Positions 21,456 to 30,177 of a stretch of 64,000 bases of DNA are shown in pieces. The DNA comes from Mesorhizobium tianshanense (lineage in GTDB: Bacteria > Pseudomonadota > Alphaproteobacteria > Rhizobiales > Rhizobiaceae): NCBI RefSeq assembly GCF_007830515.1, contig NZ_VLKT01000027.1, forward strand, positions 43,849 through 107,848. Reading direction: 5' to 3'. The position numbers were made by a program, and so were the translations under genes. Every line of letters begins with the position of its first letter. Positions within the stretch are counted from its first letter, which is position 1. The notes beneath the pieces are model-generated. The model ran no database searches. It saw only the letters and a program-made list of their open reading frames with translations, and was not told the origin of the DNA.

Positions 21456-22634
21456 ATGTCAGTGCGACAGCGTAAGGGAACGGACAAGTGGTGCCACGAC
21501 TATTTTGATGGCAACGGCAAGCGCCACCAAATGCTCTATCGGACCAAGCGTGAGGCAAAGGCTGCAGAGGCAAAGATCCTCATGGAGCTAAAGGGGAACA
21601 CGCATGTTCCCGACATCGATTCAATCACAGTTAAGGAAGCCGGGGAGCTATGGATGGAAGCGTGCGCTGATCTTGAGCGCAGCACGCGGGATCAATACGC
21701 CGGGCACTTGAAGCACCACATCTACCCCAACATTGGAAAGATTAAGCTCAACAAGATCGGCGTGCCGTTCGTCTATGATTTCCTCGCCAAGCTGCGCAAG
21801 CAGGGCCTTTCGGAGCCTATGGTGCGTGCGGTCCGGGTAAGCCTTGGTGCGTTGCTGTCAAACGCCCAAAAGCAGGGCAAGGTCATCTTCAACGCGGTGA
21901 AGGAGATGGGGCGCGACAGCAAGCCAAAGGATGGTCGGCACAAAAAGCGTCTCAAGGTCGGCGTCGATATCCCCACCACCGACGAAGTGAAGCGCATGCT
22001 GGACAATGCCAAGGAGGGCAGGGCGCGCGTATTCCTGCGCACCGCCGCTCTCACTGGCATGCGGGCAAGCGAGTTGCGCGGTCTCTCTTGGGATGCGATT
22101 GACTTCGCGAAGGGCACTATTGAAGTCACCCAGCGCGCAGACGCTTACGGGAAGCTTGGCTCGCCCAAGTCCAGCAGCGGCATTCGGACGTTGCCAATCG
22201 GGGATAAATTGATTGCAGAGTTGCGCGAATGGAAGCTCGCCTGCACGTCGCGAAAGCTGGTCTTTCCAAGTCTGCCGCGCGAGGTTGATAGCACCCTCCA
22301 GCGTGACAACGTCATGAACCACGCCAACATCATCAAGGATTGGCTGCACCCGGCTCAAATCAGCGCTGGGGTGACTGTCAAAACCAGCGAAGTGGACGAC
22401 GAGGGCAATCCCATCGTGGCGCCGAAGTACACCGGGCTCCACGCGCTGCGTCACTACTATGCGTCATACTGCATTAACGCGAAGGAGGATCACGGGCTTG
22501 GCCTCGCTCCGAAGCTCGTTCAGGAGCGCTTGGGGCACTCGTCTATCGTGATGACGCTGGACGTCTACGGCCACCTGTTCCCGAAGGGCGATGCGAGTGC
22601 GGAACTCGCTGCGGCGGAGGCGGCTCTTTACTAG
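21456..22634 (+). CDS. int: Tyrosine site-specific integrase
   Basis: 392-aa phage-type integrase: an N-terminal arm/core-binding SAM-like domain (about 55-150) and a C-terminal catalytic domain with Arg in TGMRASELRGL, H-x-x-R in LHALRHYYAS, a second His in LGHSSIVMT and the nucleophile Tyr in LDVYGHLF. ATG 21456 is preceded by AGGAGA (21444-21449). It lies 153 bp inside attL and points into the element, the normal arrangement for an element integrated at a tRNA 3' end. All catalytic residues appear intact, so recombination is plausible. Confidence 0.95.
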   Translation: MSVRQRKGTDKWCHDYFDGNGKRHQMLYRTKREAKAAEAKILMELKGNTHVPDIDSITVKEAGELWMEACADLERSTRDQYAGHLKHHIYPNIGKIKLNKIGVPFVYDFLAKLRKQGLSEPMVRAVRVSLGALLSNAQKQGKVIFNAVKEMGRDSKPKDGRHKKRLKVGVDIPTTDEVKRMLDNAKEGRARVFLRTAALTGMRASELRGLSWDAIDFAKGTIEVTQRADAYGKLGSPKSSSGIRTLPIGDKLIAELREWKLACTSRKLVFPSLPREVDSTLQRDNVMNHANIIKDWLHPAQISAGVTVKTSEVDDEGNPIVAPKYTGLHALRHYYASYCINAKEDHGLGLAPKLVQERLGHSSIVMTLDVYGHLFPKGDASAELAAAEAALY

Positions 22635-22822
22635 CGATTCGTCGGCTCGTGGAACATGCCACGGTCATTCGCCATCCGCTCTTCCAGATCGAAGACAGCC
22701 TTTTTCAGACCATCCATTTGTGCGGGCCACATAGGATGGTCAAGTGCCGCAAGTTCGGCGATGACTTCATGCAATTTTCTGATCAGCTTTTCTATCCGCT
22801 GGTCGTCAGTCATTTTGGCCAT
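22631..22822 (-). CDS. Small protein of unknown function, overlapping the integrase 3' end
   Basis: About 63 aa (MAKMTDDQRIEKLIRKLHE...), charged and helical with an amphipathic coiled-coil look; not recognised. Start at 22822 is chosen for GGAG 10 nt upstream; ATG 22813 is an alternative, and a longer start at 22918 has no clear ribosome site. It converges with the integrase gene and overlaps it by 4 bp. Confidence 0.5.
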   Translation of the reverse strand: MAKMTDDQRIEKLIRKLHEVIAELAALDHPMWPAQMDGLKKAVFDLEERMANDRGMFHEPTNR

Positions 22823-23032
22823 TGGCGAAGTGCTCCGTTTTCCGCCTTCTAAGCCGGTGCTCCTTAACTTGAGGTTTAGGGGGACGCTCGGCCAAAGCCG
22901 CCGCCCGTAGCGTGACAAGCATGCGCGCCGCCCAAGTGTGCAGGTAAGTGCGCCCTCGCGCTGTAGGGCCGCCTAGCAAAAAGTCCGATGACAACTGCGC
23001 ATGCGTCTACCACATAGGAAAATTGTCCTACA

Positions 23033-23068
23033 CCTGTCTTCGTCCAACAAGGACGTGTCAGACAGGAG
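23033..23068 (+). promoter_or_regulatory. Nested inverted repeat covering the ribosome site of the 23077 gene
   Basis: CGTCC-AACAA-GGACG (23041-23055) sits inside a wider CCTGTCT (23033-23039) / AGACAGG (23060-23066) pair. The right arm includes the first bases of the AGGAG ribosome site (23064-23068). It could be a repressor operator or an mRNA hairpin that hides the ribosome site. Confidence 0.5.
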
Positions 23069-23076
23069 AACAGGTT

Positions 23077-23409
23077 ATGTCCAAGAGCAAAGAGACCCCC
23101 GCCAAGCCGCAGACCAAGAAATCCATCGTGCTGGAAATGCTGACTGTTGGCGGCGTTAGCGTCGCTGCAATTGCCGACGCGCTATCGATCAGCAAGCAGG
23201 CCGCTTACAGCTTGATCGGCGACGTGAAGCGGTCGGGCGTCGCTATCACAGGCGTCATGAAAGACGGCGCGATGACCTATTCGGTCGTTCCGCCGAAGAA
23301 GACCAAGGCCAAGACGCTTGCATTTGGCAAGGGAGCGAGCGTCAGCGCCGCGCCCTCTGCCGTTTCTGCATCACCTGCCACCACCAACTCTTCGGCGTCA
23401 CAGTCATGA
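23077..23409 (+). CDS. Small winged-helix-like protein of the integrated element
   Basis: 110 aa. Residues 14-60 (SIVLEMLTVGGVSVAAIADA, then SISKQAAYSLIGDVKRSG) look like a helix-turn-helix/winged-helix unit; the C-terminal third is Ser/Ala/Thr-rich and disordered. It might be a regulator or directionality factor: it is the only rightward gene besides the integrase. ATG 23077 is preceded by AGGAG at good spacing, inside a hairpin. It converges with the leftward block, 9 bp from its last gene. Function is not known. Confidence 0.65.
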   Translation: MSKSKETPAKPQTKKSIVLEMLTVGGVSVAAIADALSISKQAAYSLIGDVKRSGVAITGVMKDGAMTYSVVPPKKTKAKTLAFGKGASVSAAPSAVSASPATTNSSASQS

Positions 23410-23418
23410 TCGTTTTGC

Positions 23419-23979
23419 TCATCGACGTTCCTTCAGACCAGCAATGAGACTGGCGAAATAGCCATCAGACGGAGCGGCGCGGCGTTTCCCACGGAACGCT
23501 GCGCCCTCGTCGCTGTCGAGAAAGTTCTCCACCAGAGCTTCCACCGAGTTCAACGTGCCATTGCTGTTGGCGATGACCACGCCACCGAACTCGTAGCTAT
23601 CATCAACCTCGAACGTGCTCTCCTCGGACAGCAATGCGATAACGCCCTCGATCAGCCCAGCCGGGATGCCAGCGTCCTCGCAAGTGCTTCGCAGAGTGGC
23701 GTCGATCTTCTCCCGTTTCCGCACCTGCTTTTCGCGCTCCAGATCCGTTTCATGCTTGGCCTTTAGATCGGCCATCGCTTTCTCAATCCGCTCGACTTCG
23801 CGTTCGTAGGGCTCGCGCACCTTTTTCCAGATTTCATGATTGAGAATGTAGCGACCATCCTCTTTGCCAGCCTCCGGCAGATACCAGTCGCGATGGGTTT
23901 CGGGCACATCCTCGATGTTCCTGACGGTTCGAGGAGCGGCAAAGCTGCCGTCTTCAAGAAACAATGCGCGCTTGTCCAT
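23419..23979 (-). CDS. Unknown protein with central coiled coil (scaffold-like?)
   Basis: 186 aa. Residues 45-95 are a charged coiled coil (EREVERIEKAMADLKAKHET), followed by an acidic region and a C-terminal SVEALVENFLDSDEGAAF segment. This layout recalls phage scaffold/minor head proteins, but I cannot assign it. ATG 23979 has GGGAGG at 7 nt; ATG 23985, overlapping the upstream stop as ATGA, is an alternative. It is the last gene of the leftward block. Confidence 0.6.
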   Translation of the reverse strand: MDKRALFLEDGSFAAPRTVRNIEDVPETHRDWYLPEAGKEDGRYILNHEIWKKVREPYEREVERIEKAMADLKAKHETDLEREKQVRKREKIDATLRSTCEDAGIPAGLIEGVIALLSEESTFEVDDSYEFGGVVIANSNGTLNSVEALVENFLDSDEGAAFRGKRRAAPSDGYFASLIAGLKERR

Positions 23980-23981
23980 GA

Positions 23982-24701
23982 TCATGCCTCCCTTGCGTGG
24001 GCAGCGGCGGCTTCTTCGAGCAGCGCCTTGTTGGTCGCGGCCAGTCTTGCAGCTTGCGAGTCTGCCGCTGAACGGACAAGGCCGACAAACAGCCGTCCTG
24101 ACTTCTCCATGGCGTCCAGTGCCTTGGTCAGCCGCGCAAGGCGGGCGTAATCAGCCGCATGGAAGCGCTGCCGATAGTGATGGCGGACGCCCTCCAGCTG
24201 GGACGCACCCAGCCCGGTAAGAATAGCTGGCCCGCGCAACACGGCAGCGATGATCGTTTCGTTATTCTCAGCCTTTGCCTTAGCAATGGCGGCGCCCCGC
24301 TGCTTGGGCGTCATGTTGGCGAGGCGCGTCCTGATTTCAGCCTCCATTGCGAGCGCAATGGCGTCCTTTGGCGGCGGTGGTGCGCCGGTGCGCTTTTCGA
24401 TGTTGGCGATCTCCGCCTTTGCTCTCGTGCGCGCGGCGTCCAATTGCGCAGCAACCCGCTCGCCGGTCTTGCCCGCAGCAGCGGCAATTCGCAGCACATT
24501 GGCTTCGGGCGTCTGCGTTTTGTCGGCGAGCGCGGCCGCCTCATAGGCCGCGAGGCTGGTCGCTTGCTCGCGGGCCAGCTTCACGGCGCTGGACAGCCCT
24601 GAAAGCACAGGGTCGGCGATAGGTGTGCGCGTCAGGGGATCAGTTTCAGCACACCGGTCGATAAAGCGTTCATCAAGGTCAATAGGGACGTGCAGTGCCA
24701 T
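23982..24701 (-). CDS. Unknown Ala-rich helical protein of the integrated element
   Basis: 239 aa, almost entirely predicted helix and rich in Ala, Lys and Arg (AAAGKTGERVAAQLDAARTR, AIAKAKAENNETIIAAVL). No signal peptide or membrane segment. Not recognised. It is co-directional with its neighbours and its stop overlaps a possible start of the next gene, so it is probably translationally coupled. Position downstream of the terminase suggests a role in particle formation or host-phage interaction, which is inference. Confidence 0.6.
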   Translation of the reverse strand: MALHVPIDLDERFIDRCAETDPLTRTPIADPVLSGLSSAVKLAREQATSLAAYEAAALADKTQTPEANVLRIAAAAGKTGERVAAQLDAARTRAKAEIANIEKRTGAPPPPKDAIALAMEAEIRTRLANMTPKQRGAAIAKAKAENNETIIAAVLRGPAILTGLGASQLEGVRHHYRQRFHAADYARLARLTKALDAMEKSGRLFVGLVRSAADSQAARLAATNKALLEEAAAAHAREA

Positions 24702-24713
24702 GTATTTTCTCCT

Positions 24714-25103
24714 TCAGAGTTTTCGATTCTCGATCACGAACAAGGCGTAGTTCATCCTCGCAACGGCAGCTTGGATCTCAATGAGGCCGATACCGGTGAA
24801 CTGCTTCCGTCGTGCTGCCAGCATCACCCGCGCAGCGCCGTCAGCTTCACGGCTCATGAACACGCCGCGATTTCCGTCGACCGACACTTTGTCGCCCGAC
24901 CTAAAGACCGGCCTCTCTACCAGGGTTAGTATTTCCGGCCTCTTCTGGCAGTTGGAGTATGTTCCGTGCGCGTTTTTGCGGACCAGCTTCGCATCGCGCC
25001 CCTGGCCGCTGGAAACAAAACCCAGCACTACCCATCTGCACCGCAACCCGGCTGCCGCTTCCGACACGTGCACGATGTCGCCAACCTGTGCAGTTGCGGC
25101 CAT
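24714..25103 (-). CDS. Unknown 129-aa protein of the integrated element
   Basis: 129 aa, mixed beta-rich sequence (MAATAQVGDIVHVSEAAAG; later SGDKVSVDGNRGVFMSREAD) that looks like a small barrel/SH3-like fold. Not recognised. Its start abuts the stop of the upstream gene at 25103, and the next gene begins 12 bp after its stop, so it sits within a tight operon. Confidence 0.6.
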   Translation of the reverse strand: MAATAQVGDIVHVSEAAAGLRCRWVVLGFVSSGQGRDAKLVRKNAHGTYSNCQKRPEILTLVERPVFRSGDKVSVDGNRGVFMSREADGAARVMLAARRKQFTGIGLIEIQAAVARMNYALFVIENRKL

Positions 25104-25621
25104 CAGACTTCCTCCGGGAGCGCTATGCGCCCCTCACACAGCGTGAAATCGATGGGCGGCTTTCCCTGCCTGTCGCGTTCGATCAGCAACGCAAATTGCC
25201 AACGCCACATGGTGAGATGTTCCGAATGACCGTCATCAAAATCGCGCTGTACGCTGACGAACAATTCGGCGAGGGCGCTTGGTGCTTTCGCTAGCATTTT
25301 GCCGTCAATCGTCGTCTCAACAAACGGATGGGTGGGCAAGGGCGCAGGAACGGCGAAATAGAGCGCGTTTTCCTTTGACAATGTCACGCTGCTGTCCGAC
25401 CCGTAGCGCGCTGAACTGTACCCGACTTCGAAGTCGTTGCGCTGGTAGCCTTTCTTAAGGTCGCATTCGGGGCGCAACGTCATCAACAGTTCGGTGCCAT
25501 TGTCCCTGACCAGAAACAGGTGGCGACCGCTGCCAAGACACTCATAAACGCCGTCCTCGACCGCATAGCCGACAATCCACCTGTGCCCGCGCTTTGATTT
25601 TATGATGTCGCCTGCTCGCAT
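25103..25621 (-). CDS. Unknown 172-aa protein of the integrated element
   Basis: 172 aa, beginning MRAGDIIKSKRGHRWIVGYA. The beginning has the same GDII/GDIV-type barrel look as the next protein (24714-25103), so the two may be distant relatives. The C-terminal half is mixed with a helix (SALAELFVSVQRDF). Not recognised. It starts 8 bp after the terminase stop and overlaps the next gene. Confidence 0.6.
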   Translation of the reverse strand: MRAGDIIKSKRGHRWIVGYAVEDGVYECLGSGRHLFLVRDNGTELLMTLRPECDLKKGYQRNDFEVGYSSARYGSDSSVTLSKENALYFAVPAPLPTHPFVETTIDGKMLAKAPSALAELFVSVQRDFDDGHSEHLTMWRWQFALLIERDRQGKPPIDFTLCEGRIALPEEV

Positions 25622-25629
25622 GGTTGCCT

Positions 25630-27045
25630 CTAAATCGGAATGGCTGTGGTAATGGTGACCGTCCGCAGGCTGGGGCGCGTCACCATGTTGATGACGCCAG
25701 CCGCCGCGTTTGCGAGGTCGTCATGGCCCCCTGGTGGATGGTCGACGCTCTCACGCCCCCCTCGCGCCACACGTCGCTCAAGTCCCACAAGCTGGTTGAC
25801 CAGCTTCGGGTTATCCAAAAGATCGACGCTCTCGTTGTTCAGGGCAGGGAGCAGCGCGAGATACAATTCCGAGCGCGTCTTATCCGCCAGCCGGTACTCG
25901 ATGCCCCGCTTGCGGAACGCTTCACGCGGCCATTCGCCAGCGTATCGGTCGCCCTCAACACTGCTGATGTCGTACGTGCTGAGGAAGTCGGCGAACTTCT
26001 TCACCACGCTGTCGGGCGAGAATGGCGGCCTCTCCTCAAGCAGTGCGTCCAGTATTGCCATGTCGCCATCCAGATGCGCGATACCCAGTGTGAACGAGTC
26101 CGACCCACTGCCACCTGCTGGATCAACAAATGCGACATAGCTTCCGAGCCGCGCCCTTTCAGGCTTTCGTACGGGCAGGTCGGTGCGTATGCACCGCTCA
26201 ACAACTGTCAAATTGACAAAGGCCTCGATGTCCTCACGCCACTCAGCCCCGTACTCAGCTTTAGCGCTGGCGGCGTCCCGCTCCATCGCCTCGTCCACGA
26301 CAGTTTGGGGCAGCGTTGGGTTCATTGCCCGTGTTGGTGCGCGCCACACCAGCGGCGTCTGATCCTTGCCCCAGTAGCGCTTCCAAGCATCGAACAGCGC
26401 ACCGCGCCGCGCATATGGTGAGCTGGCGCAGATCAACATGCTGCCCGGAATCGTCGCCAGTCCGGGGCGCACAGCGGCGAGAATTTCAAAGTCAGGGTTG
26501 GCGGAATCGTCGCCCGTCCGCCAGAACGCAACTTCGTCACCCACTATGGCGGCGAACGTGTATCCGCGGGTGGAGCGAAAGCTGGCGGTGCCAATTTCAA
26601 TCGTGACGCTGTTCGACAGGTCGAAGCTTTCCGCATTCGAGTTCACGAGCAGCTTGGCCAGCAGGGGGATGCCCTCAAGCATTGCCCGCACATAGCGGAC
26701 GATGATGCGAGCCTGTTTCCTGTCAGCGGCGATGACCAGCACCGTTGCCCGCTCACCAGGAGCCAGGTGTTCGCGGTAGGAGCGAAAGCACGCGAGGTAG
26801 ACGGCAATAAGCGCCATCATGAAGCTCTTGCCACCACGCCGCCCGACGATGAGCCAAGCCTCGCTTGACGCTTGCTCCGGCGGTGCGCTTCTGCCCGTAT
26901 GCTCGCGGTACAATCGCAGCTGGGCGTCGTCCAAGGGCAGTGCGAACAGCGCGGCGAGGAAGCTGAACCATGCCGTGTACGTGTCGCGCCTCCTGAACCA
27001 TGGGGCGAACAGGTTGGGGTCGGCACACGCTTGCAGGATGTTCAT
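25630..27045 (-). CDS. Phage terminase large subunit (TerL)
   Basis: 471-aa DNA-packaging ATPase/nuclease. Walker A GRRGGKS at 68-74, a coupling VIAADRKQ at 105-111, Walker B IVGDEVAFW with D170/E171, and the RNase H-like nuclease domain opening with FVDPAGGSGSDS at about 313. Length and order are normal. It overlaps the upstream small gene by 4 bp (ATGA). The expected downstream portal gene is missing: four unknown genes follow instead. Confidence 0.92.
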   Translation of the reverse strand: MNILQACADPNLFAPWFRRRDTYTAWFSFLAALFALPLDDAQLRLYREHTGRSAPPEQASSEAWLIVGRRGGKSFMMALIAVYLACFRSYREHLAPGERATVLVIAADRKQARIIVRYVRAMLEGIPLLAKLLVNSNAESFDLSNSVTIEIGTASFRSTRGYTFAAIVGDEVAFWRTGDDSANPDFEILAAVRPGLATIPGSMLICASSPYARRGALFDAWKRYWGKDQTPLVWRAPTRAMNPTLPQTVVDEAMERDAASAKAEYGAEWREDIEAFVNLTVVERCIRTDLPVRKPERARLGSYVAFVDPAGGSGSDSFTLGIAHLDGDMAILDALLEERPPFSPDSVVKKFADFLSTYDISSVEGDRYAGEWPREAFRKRGIEYRLADKTRSELYLALLPALNNESVDLLDNPKLVNQLVGLERRVARGGRESVDHPPGGHDDLANAAAGVINMVTRPSLRTVTITTAIPI

Positions 27046-27428
27046 GCCTGCCTCGCGAGGTAGGCGTCGAGTGTCGGAGTGATGTCCTTGGACCGGCGCT
27101 TCAGCCCCAGTGCCTCCTGATTGCGTCGAAGCGTGTTGGAGAGGCGCTGGTGCAGATCAAGCTGCTTGTCGTCTGCTGCTCCATCCTGTGCGAACGACGC
27201 TTCAAGCTTCTCTATCGCGACCTGCTGGGTGGCGATGCGCTGGATGAGACCGCGCTCCATTTCGCTGATAGCGTCCTCGCCGCCCAAGTCGTGGGTGATC
27301 AGCGCCATCAAGTCCGACAGGCGGCGCACCCAGATGGAGCGTCCGTCAACGTTGGGCAGGACGGCAGTGCCATTCGTCGTGGCGCTGCGAGCCATGGGCT
27401 TCTTGATAGCGTTCCTAATCCTGCTCAT
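27042..27428 (-). CDS. Candidate terminase small subunit
   Basis: 128 aa, basic N-terminus, central and C-terminal helices (ISEMERGLIQRIATQQVAIE ... LSNTLRRNQEALGL). Not recognised by sequence, but position and 4-bp overlap with TerL match a TerS. The helical middle could be the oligomerisation region. The start at 27428 is the first Met. Confidence 0.55.
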   Translation of the reverse strand: MSRIRNAIKKPMARSATTNGTAVLPNVDGRSIWVRRLSDLMALITHDLGGEDAISEMERGLIQRIATQQVAIEKLEASFAQDGAADDKQLDLHQRLSNTLRRNQEALGLKRRSKDITPTLDAYLARQA

Positions 27429-27694
27429 GTGTTGTCGCTTAGCTATCTGCTTGCTTGTTTGCAGGGGCTTGAAGTAGCTGCAATGCTTAGGGCGCGCTGC
27501 AACTGCACTGCAACTGGAACTTTTTGCCGTTATTTTCTGCTTTGTTTGGAATCACTTAGCGGCGGCTGACATCACACTTGAGGATGAGTAGTATTCTAGT
27601 CCTGCCTTGGAACTTAGCCCGAGGGGCATCAGCAAGAAAAAGTGGCGATTCAGCATCTGTTTTTTATCCTGGAATAAACAGGGGTGAACCGCGC
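27429..27694. other. Non-coding gap upstream of the terminase genes
   Basis: AT-richer than the genes around it and without a supported ORF. It should contain the promoter for the leftward terminase block. It also contains the middle GTTGCA pair at 27498-27514. The remainder shows no recognisable feature. Confidence 0.4.
27498..27514 (-). promoter_or_regulatory. GTTGCA-N5-GTTGCA motif, middle copy
   Basis: On the minus strand GTTGCAGTGCAGTTGCA, 16 of 17 identical to the left-end site at 21345. Upstream of the terminase block; may bind the integrase or a phage regulator. Confidence 0.5.
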
Positions 27695-27817
27695 GCTGTG
27701 CCGGGGGTGCCTAGGACTTTCCAAGTCGTTACATGTAGGGAAATGCTTTTTTTTTTTTGCAACGCGCAGTGCAATAGCGCTAACGACTTGGAGTACCCCC
27801 GGCACCCCCGGCACAGC
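27695..27817. repeat. Large imperfect inverted repeat (two 37-bp arms) after the primase gene
   Basis: Arm 1 (27695-27731) and arm 2 (27781-27817) match over 17 bp at the outer end (GCTGTGCCGGGGGTGCC) and 11 bp at the inner end (CCAAGTCGTTA), with a diverged 9-bp middle. The 49-bp spacer holds a run of about 12 T and an inner TTGCA-N8-TGCAA pair. The outer end reaches the primase stop codon. It could be a replication origin, a recombination/packaging site or a transcription-termination structure. Confidence 0.75.
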
Positions 27818-30093
27818 TAGAAGGGGATAGGCGGATTGATCACCTCGTCCGGAGGCATCTCACCTGAGTCCCGGAACACCATCGCAGCCTGATTTGGCGT
27901 CAGCTTACCGCCCTTCGGAACCATCTCCGTCAGGGTGATCCCGGCATAGTGAGGAGTATGCTGCCCGCCCACGCGTGGTTTGCTGGCTTTGATGCCCAAT
28001 TGCAGCGCATACAAGTCAGCCCCGATAGTCTCATCTGCCATGACGTGATGGTTCCGATCTCTCAACCAGTCGTTCAACTCCATGTTGAACAGCTTCTTGC
28101 TGACAACATAGTCGGGGCCGACGGTGCACATTTCCTCGACAAAGCGCTTCACCACGCCTGTGTTCTCGTCCATCAAGTCGAGCAATTCTTGGCCTGACTC
28201 AGGCTGCTCAAAACGTCCTCGCGCTCGCAGCCGCTTTAGCCCTTCGATCCAGATGTTGATGATGCCCGGCAACTCGGCAATCAGTTCGTTGGTGAGGTTG
28301 GTGTTCTCGTGACCATAGAACGACTGGCGGAACTCGATCATGATGAAGCGGGTAGTGATGGTTCCGGACGCGTCTTTGAGCTTCGGAACGGTGTTCGCCA
28401 TCATGATGAGGCGTGTGGATAGGACACCGTTCCAGCGCGTCTTGTTTTTGCGGTTGATCGACTGCGGGTCTTCGCCGGTAATTGACAGGATGTTCTCAAC
28501 CGCCGCATGAGGGTTTGAGCGCCCTTGCCCCCTCGCGTCGGAGATGACGGCGAGGGACTTTCCGACCAAGTTTTCCATGCCAAACGGCTCGCTGAAGTCC
28601 GACAGCTTTGGATTGGCGTATCTGCTCACGCCAACCGCCGCTCTCGCTACGCGCCCGATGGTGCCCTTACCTGAGCGCTTCTCGCCAATGAAGGCGAAAG
28701 CCTTCTGCTGCGACGTGTCGGCGGTCAGGCAATAGCCCATGATTTCCTCAATGCACTCGATTGACTGATGGTCGTCGGGAAATGCGTCGTGCATAAACTT
28801 GGCCCATGTCGGCGCTTTCGCTGCCACGTCGTAATTGCATTCAACGCCATGCAGCGCGAAGAGGCGTTGCTGCGGTGGATGCAGGGTGTATGTGCGCAAG
28901 TCGAAGCTCCCATTTTTGAACGGAAGCAGGTCGGCAGGCGAGGGGTCGTCGCTCTTGGCTTCGATCCAGAATGGTGTCTCGACCATATTGGGCAATTGTC
29001 TGACGCCGGCCAGTGCGGCGAGGATGTCGCCAACTGCATTGCGCGTGGACTTGAATGGAACGGGCTTCCCTTTTTCCAGCACCCTGATTGTTTCCAGCCA
29101 GGTATAAATCCGCCCCCGAACCTCCTCGTCATCCATCTGCACCCACCAGCTTCCCGTCCAGCGGTAGAAGTCACCCCGCCAGTGCCAAACATCATCTAGC
29201 GTCTTGGCGAACTGGCGAGCGACATAGATCGGCTCGCTTGATGACAGTATGCCCCGCTCATCCTCGGGCCGCATATCGATCCATGACCGAAGCGTGTCGG
29301 GGTTGATGTTGAGCGATTCAGCCAGCTTCGGAATGCCGGTGCACGCCCTGCCACCAGCAAGACGTTTCACCGTAGCTTTGACGCGGCCGATAGACTTTTC
29401 AATCGCCGCTGGATCGTCGCCGCACTTGGTCGCTACTTTGCGGATCAGTTTTTCAACTTCCGCCTCCGACCAACCGTGCGTTAGCAAAGCGCCAGGCACG
29501 CGAAGGCCCAGCACGTTGCGCAGCCCATCCTGCCAGTGCCGCATGATCAGGGAGGCAAGCGCGAGACATCGAACGCACTGAAGAAGGAATTCACCCTCTA
29601 TCTCAAATGGCTGACCCTCTTCGGTCCAGCTAAGTCGTTCCCCTGAAGGATGGACGGACGGCGGGAACATTGTCTGCCCGCCTGTAGACCGAAGCTCGAC
29701 CAGCATGCCGTCCTTCTTGCCGTTGTAGGTGAAGGGCACAGTGGCGGGGACAACCGCCCTGTAGAGCCGGTGCGCCTCGGGCGTAGCGGGGCGGCCAAAT
29801 TGTGCCGGAGTTGGCGGCAGAAACTCTTTGGCGAGCGCTATCGCCTCGGGGCTGTCGAGGTCAACGTCTACTAGATTGCCTGAGGGCGTCCCAAGCAATA
29901 CGCCCACGTTTGAACTATTGCCGGTGAAGGCCTTGTCGACATCGATCTTGTCGAGCGTCTTCTTCTGCCAGTTCTTTTCGAGGGGTGCCTTAGTCTGATG
30001 CTGATAGGCAATCGGCACCCAGCCGAGTCCCATGTATCTGCGTGCGGCTGATCGGGTGCCATCAATATCGATGGTAGCTGATTGTTGTGTCAT
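27817..30093 (-). CDS. Primase-polymerase/helicase, D5/P4 family
   Basis: 758 aa from ATG 30093 (MTQQSATIDIDG); the frame is open to 30162 without a ribosome site. The N-terminal bifunctional primase-polymerase domain (about 10-200) has VDVDLDSPEA as the acidic catalytic patch. The C-terminal D5-type SF3 helicase has Walker A GEKRSGKGT at 470-478 and later the FRQSFYG / TTRFIMIEF region typical of P4-like primases. It probably initiates replication of the excised element. It lies in the leftward block, followed by a large inverted repeat. Confidence 0.88.
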   Translation of the reverse strand: MTQQSATIDIDGTRSAARRYMGLGWVPIAYQHQTKAPLEKNWQKKTLDKIDVDKAFTGNSSNVGVLLGTPSGNLVDVDLDSPEAIALAKEFLPPTPAQFGRPATPEAHRLYRAVVPATVPFTYNGKKDGMLVELRSTGGQTMFPPSVHPSGERLSWTEEGQPFEIEGEFLLQCVRCLALASLIMRHWQDGLRNVLGLRVPGALLTHGWSEAEVEKLIRKVATKCGDDPAAIEKSIGRVKATVKRLAGGRACTGIPKLAESLNINPDTLRSWIDMRPEDERGILSSSEPIYVARQFAKTLDDVWHWRGDFYRWTGSWWVQMDDEEVRGRIYTWLETIRVLEKGKPVPFKSTRNAVGDILAALAGVRQLPNMVETPFWIEAKSDDPSPADLLPFKNGSFDLRTYTLHPPQQRLFALHGVECNYDVAAKAPTWAKFMHDAFPDDHQSIECIEEIMGYCLTADTSQQKAFAFIGEKRSGKGTIGRVARAAVGVSRYANPKLSDFSEPFGMENLVGKSLAVISDARGQGRSNPHAAVENILSITGEDPQSINRKNKTRWNGVLSTRLIMMANTVPKLKDASGTITTRFIMIEFRQSFYGHENTNLTNELIAELPGIINIWIEGLKRLRARGRFEQPESGQELLDLMDENTGVVKRFVEEMCTVGPDYVVSKKLFNMELNDWLRDRNHHVMADETIGADLYALQLGIKASKPRVGGQHTPHYAGITLTEMVPKGGKLTPNQAAMVFRDSGEMPPDEVINPPIPF

Positions 30094-30177
30094 TGCCCTA
30101 CTCACTGAAATCAATTGCAATTCAGGGTTGAAGTAGGGTAGTGTTTTGCGAGCATTGCCCAAGCTCGGGACGTGCTT

